In this document: positions 57,294-64,000 of the stretch, piece after piece
How positions within the stretch are numbered: position 1 is the first letter of the stretch
Layout of the letters: each line of letters starts with the position of its first letter
DNA from: Pseudoalteromonas shioyasakiensis
Lineage (GTDB): Bacteria; Pseudomonadota; Gammaproteobacteria; Enterobacterales; Alteromonadaceae
Length of the DNA stretch: 64,000 nt
Reading direction: 5' to 3'
Assembly (NCBI GenBank): GCA_013391845.1
Contig: CP058414.1
Location: 1-64,000 of the forward strand
The notes under the pieces: generated by a model
What the model saw: the letters and a program-made list of their open reading frames with translations, nothing else
Told to the model about the DNA's origin: nothing
The model's database searches: none
Program-made: the position numbers and the translations under genes

Positions 57294-58235
57294 TTATGAC
57301 GCTGCATTTGTATTAACAGACGTACGTTGTTGACGTCGTTGTAGGTAGGCTTCAAGAGGCTTTTTACCAAACACCGCCCCAACCAGTAATTTGACTATTA
57401 CGCGTGGGTTTAATAACTTTAACTTTAAAGCATGGGTGTATTTTTTTATTGCCATCATTCGGTTACCGCTACGTAACTCAAAGTCTGCCAAACTTTCGAA
57501 CTGTCTTGATAAGCCAGTATTTAAGCCAAGGTGAAGATACTCTGCCTCGTATTTATCTATAATTGCACGATGACCATTCGCTTTTGATACCGGGTTACAT
57601 GAAATACCATCATCAGCAAGTTGGTACGTAATAAGTGCTTCGGCTAAGTGAATTGCAGGGTATTTTTTTGATAAACGTAGTAGTAAATCATAGTCTTGCA
57701 TGCTTGGTAGACTGTTATCAAAGCCTTCAACATCGCGGATAGCATCCGTTGCAATTAATAAGACGGATGTGCAAATACCATAACCTTGATTTAGTAACGA
57801 TTCGTATAAGTTATCCGCTCCAAGGCAGCCAAAGTACTTTTTCCAGCCTTGATACTCTAAATACATATCGGAATAACAAATAGCTGCATTGCTTTTCTCT
57901 AATGCGTCGATTTGTTGTTCAAGTTTAGTTTGTAGCCACAGGTCATCATCATCTAAAAATGCTACATATTCGCCTTGCGCAAAATCAACACCGGTATTGC
58001 GCGCTTGGCAAGCTCCTTTGTTCGCACTATGGCGAATATATTTAATTCGCTGTTCATCAGCATATTGTTCCATTACAGCTTCGGTTTGGGCACGCGCATT
58101 GCTACTAGGATCATTATCATCAACAATCACTATTTCCCAGTTCTCATAGCTTTGAGCCTGTACACTTGCGATTGCTTTAGGTAATGCATGCGCACGTTTG
58201 TACGTTGGTATGATGACAGTAATTAATTTATTCAT
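57294..58235 (-). CDS. Family 2 glycosyltransferase
   Basis: 313 residues, GT-A. N-terminal TVIIPTYKRAHALPKAIASV, DxD-type motif in FLDDDDLWL (about 93-101), and an acceptor part to about 215; the rest is a helical extension. Inverting sugar transferase of unknown donor. It is 27 bp from the polymerase gene. Confidence 0.9.
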   Translation of the reverse strand: MNKLITVIIPTYKRAHALPKAIASVQAQSYENWEIVIVDDNDPSSNARAQTEAVMEQYADEQRIKYIRHSANKGACQARNTGVDFAQGEYVAFLDDDDLWLQTKLEQQIDALEKSNAAICYSDMYLEYQGWKKYFGCLGADNLYESLLNQGYGICTSVLLIATDAIRDVEGFDNSLPSMQDYDLLLRLSKKYPAIHLAEALITYQLADDGISCNPVSKANGHRAIIDKYEAEYLHLGLNTGLSRQFESLADFELRSGNRMMAIKKYTHALKLKLLNPRVIVKLLVGAVFGKKPLEAYLQRRQQRTSVNTNAAS

Positions 58236-58262
58236 TTTAAAAGCCTAGGTAATATATCGCGC

Positions 58263-59555
58263 TTACTTATTTCGGTAACCATCGTAATAAGTAATATCTG
58301 TTTCGCTATAGTGCTTAAAGGTTAAGAAGTAATCTAACCCTTTGTTTTCTATCGGATGTCTATGTATTTCATCTTGATAAAAAAAGTTACTTTCATTAAT
58401 CAGGAGCACATAAGAAAATGCGGCCATATGAAAAGCGATAACTAAAAATAAAAAGGTGCCTGTTATTATTTTGGGTGTTATGTACTGAAATGCTAACAAC
58501 ATTAAAGGGGCATACAAAAGATACAACGGCAATAAAATGCGATGTAACTCATCACCTATAAAAAACAGCGCAATAAAGCTGAGCAATGTCAAAAAGCTCA
58601 TCATATTAAATAATCGAATATACGTTGGGCTTGTTGTTTTTATATAGCCAGGTAATGCGATAATCGTGACGAAAATAAAAAACAACAAAGAAGGTAGTTT
58701 TGAAAAACTAGGTTCAAAAACTAAACGCGTTAAAATTTTATTAATCATGTAATGATTAATAACAGAACCTACCCCTTTAATTGCTAACACCCCAAAAATT
58801 GCTGCAAAAACAAACCCTAAGATCAACAAGATTAATTGTTCAATGTTCCAACGTCTATTTAAATGCTTACTAAAAATAAGCAAAGGGAGTAGTAAAAAGC
58901 TTGTTGAAAAGTGCATTAAACTTCCTAAGAAAAAAATGGCTATGCCATGTTTCTTATTCGTTTGTGAGTACCAAATTCCATAGAGTAAAATTGGCACAGC
59001 CATACACGCTCTGATCAAGTGCCACTGACTTTGAAAGAACTTATAAAAAAATACAATCATTAAAAAGCACAACAGTGGGCTAGGATTATCAACTAACTTA
59101 CAAAATTTCCAAATTAACAGGTAGGTAACCGCTAGCGTTGTAAAGTAGTAAAGGAATGAGTGATTATTAGTTAGGCTCGCTACAACCCAGCTATATAAAG
59201 CAAACAAGAAATCTGCATGCTTTGCATACAGTAATGAGGTGGGTAACATACTAGAAAAGCTGCTATAACGCTCATAAGCCATTAAGTAAGAGGGCATATC
59301 ATCTGCTCCCCCCCAAAGATAGCCTATATGACGCGAAGCGATCAGCACAGATAACGAGAACACAACAAAAAAGACGATTGCACTATCAAGCTTGGTTTTT
59401 TGTACTGCAAAGGCGTAAATAAATACGCCTGCAACCCAAGCTAAAAATGGCAAAAATAACCAGCCTGCAAGCAACAGGCAGCCAGTGATTAATAGCTTGG
59501 TATTTACTACTTGCTGTTGTTGTTCAGCAAAGCAGAGAGAGTCGTCAGCGTTCAA
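58263..59555 (-). CDS. EpsG-like polysaccharide polymerase
   Basis: 430 residues with about ten membrane helices. The segment YLWGGADDMPSYLMAYERYS near residue 80 and FKFFQSQWHLIRACMA-like FYKFFQSQWHLIRACMAVPI near 170-190 are typical of the EpsG family. EpsG proteins polymerise exopolysaccharide repeat units. No flippase gene is seen in this second module, so it may share Wzx from the first or use one beyond the window. Confidence 0.82.
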   Translation of the reverse strand: MNADDSLCFAEQQQQVVNTKLLITGCLLLAGWLFLPFLAWVAGVFIYAFAVQKTKLDSAIVFFVVFSLSVLIASRHIGYLWGGADDMPSYLMAYERYSSFSSMLPTSLLYAKHADFLFALYSWVVASLTNNHSFLYYFTTLAVTYLLIWKFCKLVDNPSPLLCFLMIVFFYKFFQSQWHLIRACMAVPILLYGIWYSQTNKKHGIAIFFLGSLMHFSTSFLLLPLLIFSKHLNRRWNIEQLILLILGFVFAAIFGVLAIKGVGSVINHYMINKILTRLVFEPSFSKLPSLLFFIFVTIIALPGYIKTTSPTYIRLFNMMSFLTLLSFIALFFIGDELHRILLPLYLLYAPLMLLAFQYITPKIITGTFLFLVIAFHMAAFSYVLLINESNFFYQDEIHRHPIENKGLDYFLTFKHYSETDITYYDGYRNK

Positions 59556-59577
59556 GTTATAACCTTATCACTTTGGC

Positions 59578-60519
59578 TTAATCACCTTTGTGCTGACGAT
59601 TATTAATACGAACAAAATGTAGCAATAAGATGCTTACACAAACAAAGAACCCTGAAAAAATAGCACCAAGAATACAAATAACCGCTCTGTTAGGAGATGA
59701 CTTTCGTTCTTCAATGATAGGACTTTCAATAATCTTGAACGCAAAATCCTTACGAACCTCGGCAAGTAACATTGCTTTGGTTTGCTCTTCTACAATTGTG
59801 TAGAATACGTTTTGCATTTCGGCTACGTTGGTTTTTGATAGCTGTTCATTTAAGTACTTTATGCTTTCTTTTTTCTCAGCTATTTCACGCTCTCTAACCG
59901 ATTTGTTAATCAATGCAACGATATTTTCTACATACTGCTTAGAAATGCGAGGGTCGATATGCTCAAATGAAATTTTAACTAAACCATTTACTTTGTCTTG
60001 TTGTACAGAAAGCTTTTTAAGTAGTCTCTCATATGTTTCGAACATTGAAGGTTCTAGACTTTCTTTTGTCTCTTCGTCTACTTTCCATTTTCCGTCGCTA
60101 TAAAGCGCAGGATCGATTACCAGCTGCTGAGAATCTCTATTCCATTCTTTTACAGCGAATAAATTCACTTTTACGTTATTTTGCTCAATAAATTTATATA
60201 GAAAGTCTTTTGATTTGATGATCTCTAAATACACAGCAGTGTCATCACCAGCACCACCTAAATTGATACCTGCAACACTTGCTAAGCTACCCAACTGCCC
60301 TAGTGATGCTAAGGCACCACTTTCTTGCTGCTTTTGCGGCGCTAACAGTACCGTCGACTTATACATATTTGGCAAGGTTAACGAGTAAGCTAAAATTGCT
60401 GCACTAAAAACGATTGATAAAAATATGATTAACCACTTTTTGTTCCAAAGTACTAACCAAAGCTCAATCAGATCAAAGGGCTTTTGTGAACTTACGTTCT
60501 GATTTACAGTGCCTGTCAT
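59578..60519 (-). CDS. Wzz-like chain-length determinant
   Basis: 313 residues. Wzz domain with TM1 at about 31-52 and TM2 at about 282-304, the latter with a short Gly-Ala-rich stretch ([11 protein letters not shown]). The periplasmic part has coiled-coil. No kinase domain is fused, so it is a Wzz/FepE-type co-polymerase, unlike Wzc at 47 kb. Overlaps rmlA by four bases. Confidence 0.88.
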   Translation of the reverse strand: MTGTVNQNVSSQKPFDLIELWLVLWNKKWLIIFLSIVFSAAILAYSLTLPNMYKSTVLLAPQKQQESGALASLGQLGSLASVAGINLGGAGDDTAVYLEIIKSKDFLYKFIEQNNVKVNLFAVKEWNRDSQQLVIDPALYSDGKWKVDEETKESLEPSMFETYERLLKKLSVQQDKVNGLVKISFEHIDPRISKQYVENIVALINKSVREREIAEKKESIKYLNEQLSKTNVAEMQNVFYTIVEEQTKAMLLAEVRKDFAFKIIESPIIEERKSSPNRAVICILGAIFSGFFVCVSILLLHFVRINNRQHKGD

Positions 60520-61442
60520 TGCGCTTTCCCTGCTGCCAATTTTAATAAATACTGACCATAACTTGTTTTACTTAAAGCTTGCCCTTGCTCTATTAAAGAC
60601 TCTTTAGTGATCCACCCCTGCTTATAAGCAATTTCTTGCAGACAGGCTATTTTGAAGCCTTGGCGCTTTTCAACTGTTTGTACAAAGAGCGACGCCTCCA
60701 TCAGACTATCGTGCGTGCCTGTGTCTAGCCATGCAAAGCCTCGCCCTAGCACTTCAACTTTAAGGCGGTTTTCGTCTAAATATGCTTGGTTAATTGCTGT
60801 AATTTCTAACTCACCACGAGCTGAAGGAGTGACCTTTTTGGCTTTTTCAATAACTGAGTTATCGTAAAAATACAATCCTGTTACTGCATAGTTAGATTTG
60901 GGCTCTAACGGTTTTTCTTCAATTGAAATACCATTAAAGTTTTCATCTACTTCAACAACCCCAAACCTTTCAGGGTCGTTTACTTGATATGCAAAAATAC
61001 ATGCTTCTTGGTCAAGTTTTGCATGGGCTTTTAACTTTGGTGAAAAGTTAGAACCATAAAAAATATTATCACCCAAAATGAGGCAAACGTTATCGTCGCC
61101 AATAAATTCTTCACCAATAATGAAAGCTTGTGCTAGGCCTTCAGGTTTTGGCTGTACCTCGTAGCTCAAATTGATACCAAAACGGCTGCCATCACCTAAT
61201 AGAGTTTTAAACTGCGCTTGATCTTGAGGTGTAGTAATGATGAGTATATCTTTAATTTCAGCAAGCATTAGCACCGATAATGGATAGTAAATCATCGGTT
61301 TATCGTAAATCGGTAATATTTGCTTAGAAACACCTTGAGTTATCGGGTGTAAGCGTGAACCACTACCACCGGCAAGTATGATGCCTTTTGTTTTGCGTAA
61401 TGATGAATTGTCATTGTTCATTTGTGAATTACTCATTTCCAT
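60516..61442 (-). CDS. rfbA: Glucose-1-phosphate thymidylyltransferase RmlA
   Basis: 308 residues with the RmlA signature [16 protein letters not shown] (about 20-35), then [20 protein letters not shown] and [10 protein letters not shown]. Makes dTDP-glucose, the precursor for dTDP-rhamnose, dTDP-Fuc4NAc or dTDP-Qui4NAc. It is about 18 residues longer at the N-terminus than E. coli RmlA; an internal ATG (MNNDNSSL) is a possible start. Confidence 0.95.
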   Translation of the reverse strand: MEMSNSQMNNDNSSLRKTKGIILAGGSGSRLHPITQGVSKQILPIYDKPMIYYPLSVLMLAEIKDILIITTPQDQAQFKTLLGDGSRFGINLSYEVQPKPEGLAQAFIIGEEFIGDDNVCLILGDNIFYGSNFSPKLKAHAKLDQEACIFAYQVNDPERFGVVEVDENFNGISIEEKPLEPKSNYAVTGLYFYDNSVIEKAKKVTPSARGELEITAINQAYLDENRLKVEVLGRGFAWLDTGTHDSLMEASLFVQTVEKRQGFKIACLQEIAYKQGWITKESLIEQGQALSKTSYGQYLLKLAAGKAQ

Positions 61443-61539
61443 ACTTCATTTAATGGTCAGTTCTGAGCGCTTAGGTATGCTTACTTTACACTCAACTTTC
61501 TTTATCGAAACGTCCAATTTAGGCTGCAAAAGCTAGCAA

Positions 61540-62631
61540 TTATTCTTCGGCTGCACCTAGTCGCTCACGTTGATATGAGCCATCCTGAACATTTTGGCAC
61601 CAATCTAGATTGTCTAAATACCATTGCACTGTTTTTCGAATACCAGACTCAAACGTTTCTTGAGGTGTCCAATTTAGTTGGTCAGCAATTTTAGCTGCAT
61701 CGATTGCATAACGACGGTCATGGCCAGGACGGTCTGTAACATAGGTGATTAGTGAAGCATACCCTTCTGCTAAATCTTTACTTGGTGCTAACTCATCTAA
61801 CAAACTACAAATAGTTTTTACTACTTCAAGGTTTGTTTTTTCGTTATGTCCACCAATGTTGTATGTTTCACCTACTTTACCTTCACTCGCAACGGTGTAT
61901 AAAGCACGCGCGTGATCTTCAACAAATAGCCAATCTCTAATTTGTGACCCATCACCGTAAATAGGTAATGCCTTGCCTTCTAACGCATTTAAAATGACTA
62001 GTGGGATCAGCTTTTCAGGAAAATGAAACGGGCCATAGTTATTCGAGCAGTTGGTAACAACGACAGGTAAACCATAAGTGCGGTGCCACGCTCTCACTAA
62101 ATGATCAGAGCTTGCTTTACTGGCAGAATAAGGGCTACTAGGCGCATACGATGTTTGCTCTGTAAATAAAGGCAAACCTGAGCTATTTTCTACATCATCT
62201 GGATGAGGTAAATCACCATAAACTTCATCTGTCGAAATATGGTGAAATCTAAAGGTTTGTTGCTTATTGGTATCTAAGCTTGCCCAATAACCTCGTGCTG
62301 CGTCAAGTAGGGTATATGTACCAACAATATTTGTTTGAATAAATTGGCCAGGCCCATCAATTGAACGATCAACATGCGATTCTGCAGCTAGGTGCATTAT
62401 AATATCAGGCTGATATGATTGGAAAAGTGAGTCGACAGTTGCACGATCACAAATGTCACCTTGAATGAAGGTATAACGTTCGTTATTTTCTACGCTTTTA
62501 AGTGACTGTAAATTTCCAGCATATGTGAGCTTATCTAGGTTTATAACTTTATGCGCTGTTTCGTTTATTAAAAAACGTACCACGGCACTTCCAATAAACC
62601 CTGCACCACCTGTTACTATAATCGTTTTCAT
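61540..62631 (-). CDS. rfbB: dTDP-glucose 4,6-dehydratase RmlB
   Basis: 363 residues from [15 protein letters not shown] (an ATG two codons upstream also fits). NAD motif [14 protein letters not shown], the catalytic STDEVYGDL segment, and [20 protein letters not shown] with the YxxxK pair. With RmlA it makes dTDP-4-keto-6-deoxyglucose. RmlC and RmlD are not in the window, so the final sugar is unknown. Confidence 0.95.
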   Translation of the reverse strand: MKTIIVTGGAGFIGSAVVRFLINETAHKVINLDKLTYAGNLQSLKSVENNERYTFIQGDICDRATVDSLFQSYQPDIIMHLAAESHVDRSIDGPGQFIQTNIVGTYTLLDAARGYWASLDTNKQQTFRFHHISTDEVYGDLPHPDDVENSSGLPLFTEQTSYAPSSPYSASKASSDHLVRAWHRTYGLPVVVTNCSNNYGPFHFPEKLIPLVILNALEGKALPIYGDGSQIRDWLFVEDHARALYTVASEGKVGETYNIGGHNEKTNLEVVKTICSLLDELAPSKDLAEGYASLITYVTDRPGHDRRYAIDAAKIADQLNWTPQETFESGIRKTVQWYLDNLDWCQNVQDGSYQRERLGAAEE

Positions 62632-62695
62632 CCACACCCTTTTTAACTAAATTAATTAGCTTTTCAACAGCAGCGAATTATCGCAAATATACAGC

Positions 62696-64000
62696 CTATT
62701 TGCTATAACCTGCAGATTTTTTGCCGCTTTCTAACTGTTCTAAATACAATTCTAACGTTAATAAACTGCCTATTTTTTCAGGGCGAATTGAGTCGTCCAT
62801 TGCAAAGAACTTGGATAGAATTTTATTAACTTGGTCATTGCCAATTAATGTTGCGACTCGGCTATTTGGCATACATAACATATCTGTAAGATACTGCTTA
62901 AATTGCGTTTCTCTGAGCCAAGTGTCGTAGGCTACATAGTGTCTCTTAGGGGCAATTGAGCGATATAGCTTGCGTGCCACTCTTTCAAACAAAGAACCTT
63001 TTATTAGCTTTACTAATTGTTGCTTAACTGGATTTACCTTTGGCTCAACTTGATTTTCGGTCAATGAAATTGGTTTTCCTGTTTGTTGCCAAGGGATCGC
63101 TGCAAAATAGTCAGGATAATAACGTAACAACATTGCGTGGTATAACTTACCATTACGTCTAAAGCTTTCTGGTAGAGAATAAAGAAACTCAACCAAATCG
63201 TTATCCATAAACGGTTTAAGGTTATGTAACTGATGACTCAATAAATCACTTCCAGCGCCAATAAAGCGTACTCCGCGATTATAGATAAGCACTGGATCAT
63301 CATTTTCATGTGTAAAGTAGTCATGATCAATGTTTGCATGTTGAACATGCTTAGTGTAGCGAGTTGCAATTCTTTTCTGCTTTGAGATTGTTGCTTGCGA
63401 CTCAGGGAATAAATAGCTCCCGCCAAAAGTCACATCACCTAAATAACCATTGAGTAAATAATTAGACTCTTGCGCAATCAACTCTACAGAGCTAAGTGCA
63501 TGCATGTGTAAAATATTCTTTAAGCCATCAGTCAACCAAACACCACGTTCTCTGCCAGAGAACCAATTGCTTTGATCAATTGCAACCAACTGGTTAGATA
63601 CCCCTGCGAAATCTGCCACTTGTTTGGCTATAACGGCGTCATCACAGCTTGGTTCACCAAAGGTAAATGTTTTAATTTCGCCTTTATAATGCTGCTTGGC
63701 TCCTGCTAGTAAAACTCTAGAGTCAAGGCCTCCGCTTAGCGTGATCGCTAATTTAGGCTGTTTTACCACACTCATACATCGAGCCATACTAGCATCAAAA
63801 AGCTGATAAGATTTATCAACAGCCTCATCAAACGAGATGTCATTTAGTGGTTTAATCTCTGACCATTGCCAATAGAGTTGCTGCTGATAGTGTTCTGCTT
63901 GGGTATTAATAGTGACTAATGTTGCCGCTGGCACACGTCGTATATTCTTAAATAAAGTTTGCTCACCAAGCATGTGCCCTACATCAACATAGGTATCTAA
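62696..64000 (-). CDS. Asparagine-synthetase-like protein, N-terminus beyond window
   Basis: 435 codons are in the window, and the frame is open to the right edge (LDTYVDVGHMLGEQTLFKNI), the usual tail of the glutaminase domain, so the true start is outside. The PP-loop motif SGGLDSRVLLAG is at about residues 105-116 of this piece and the synthetase domain extends to the end. An ATG at 63973 could be mistaken for the start. It is the second such gene in the module and keeps the canonical SGGLDS motif. It may amidate a sugar acid of the polymer; other family roles are possible. Confidence 0.85.
   Translation of the reverse strand, partial: LDTYVDVGHMLGEQTLFKNIRRVPAATLVTINTQAEHYQQQLYWQWSEIKPLNDISFDEAVDKSYQLFDASMARCMSVVKQPKLAITLSGGLDSRVLLAGAKQHYKGEIKTFTFGEPSCDDAVIAKQVADFAGVSNQLVAIDQSNWFSGRERGVWLTDGLKNILHMHALSSVELIAQESNYLLNGYLGDVTFGGSYLFPESQATISKQKRIATRYTKHVQHANIDHDYFTHENDDPVLIYNRGVRFIGAGSDLLSHQLHNLKPFMDNDLVEFLYSLPESFRRNGKLYHAMLLRYYPDYFAAIPWQQTGKPISLTENQVEPKVNPVKQQLVKLIKGSLFERVARKLYRSIAPKRHYVAYDTWLRETQFKQYLTDMLCMPNSRVATLIGNDQVNKILSKFFAMDDSIRPEKIGSLLTLELYLEQLESGKKSAGYSK

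Noticed and set aside
1..64000. tRNA or rRNA genes
   Set aside because: I saw no cloverleaf-like or rRNA sequence. A computed tRNA scan would be needed to be certain.

Overview
The window looks like chromosomal DNA of a marine gammaproteobacterium of the Pseudoalteromonas/Alteromonadales type. This rests on conserved gene order and protein character (yraN-diaA-dolP, sspB-sspA next to petABC, secA-mutT, pmbA opposite yjgA/darP), on moderately AT-rich DNA, and on the style of the surface-polysaccharide genes. The assignment is by recognition, not by a database search.

Region 1 (1-29 kb) is core housekeeping DNA cut up by repeat islands. It carries the end of yraN, diaA, dolP, the SspA/SspB stringent-response pair, the cytochrome bc1 operon petABC, a VOC protein, pmbA, darP, a REP-associated tyrosine transposase (RAYT), an M13 metallopeptidase lipoprotein, mutT, secA, a DciA-like DUF721 gene, a sugar nucleotidyltransferase/kinase pair, a surface lipoprotein, a YjbH outer-membrane protein, a beta-CASP metallo-beta-lactamase protein and a GxxExxY protein. 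The gaps hold several repeat families: a REP hairpin (GCGCGAAATAAATTTC...), element A (82-92 bp, ends CACAAAGAG/CTCTTTGTG), element B (about 108 bp, ends GAACCACAGAG/CTCTGTGGTTC), element D (GTAGGA...GGCTTTAGCC...CTCCTAC) and a degenerate 7-bp periodic element C (CTGAMRG). Every copy I can see points the same way.

Region 2 (28-51 kb, all minus strand) is a Wzx/Wzy-dependent capsule or exopolysaccharide locus. Precursor enzymes are GalU and Ugd (UDP-GlcA), a membrane 4,6-dehydratase plus SDR reductase (probably UDP-QuiNAc), FnlA-FnlB-FnlC (UDP-L-FucNAc) and a TviB/TviC-type pair (UDP-GalNAcA). A PglC-type phosphoglycosyl transferase would start the repeat unit, four-family glycosyltransferases extend it, Wzx and Wzy flip and polymerise it, and Wza-Wzb-Wzc control export and length. 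A four-helix-bundle (S23/IVP family) gene sits in the middle, flanked on both sides by perfect 7-bp tandem arrays. A third heptamer array (21 copies) lies 17 bp upstream of the epimerase start, and a fourth lies near dciA.

Region 3 (51.5-64 kb, minus strand) is a second polysaccharide module: wecB, a frameshifted wecC, a WecG/TagA-type transferase, other glycosyltransferases, an EpsG-like polymerase, a Wzz-like chain-length protein, rmlA, rmlB and two asparagine-synthetase-like genes, the last running off the right edge.

The most unusual signal is that three small orphan genes (RAYT, GxxExxY protein, four-helix-bundle protein) each sit inside a different repeat class. RAYT/REP is a known pairing. 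The four-helix-bundle/heptamer and GxxExxY/element-B pairings are, as far as I know, not established and are the best candidates for an undescribed system.
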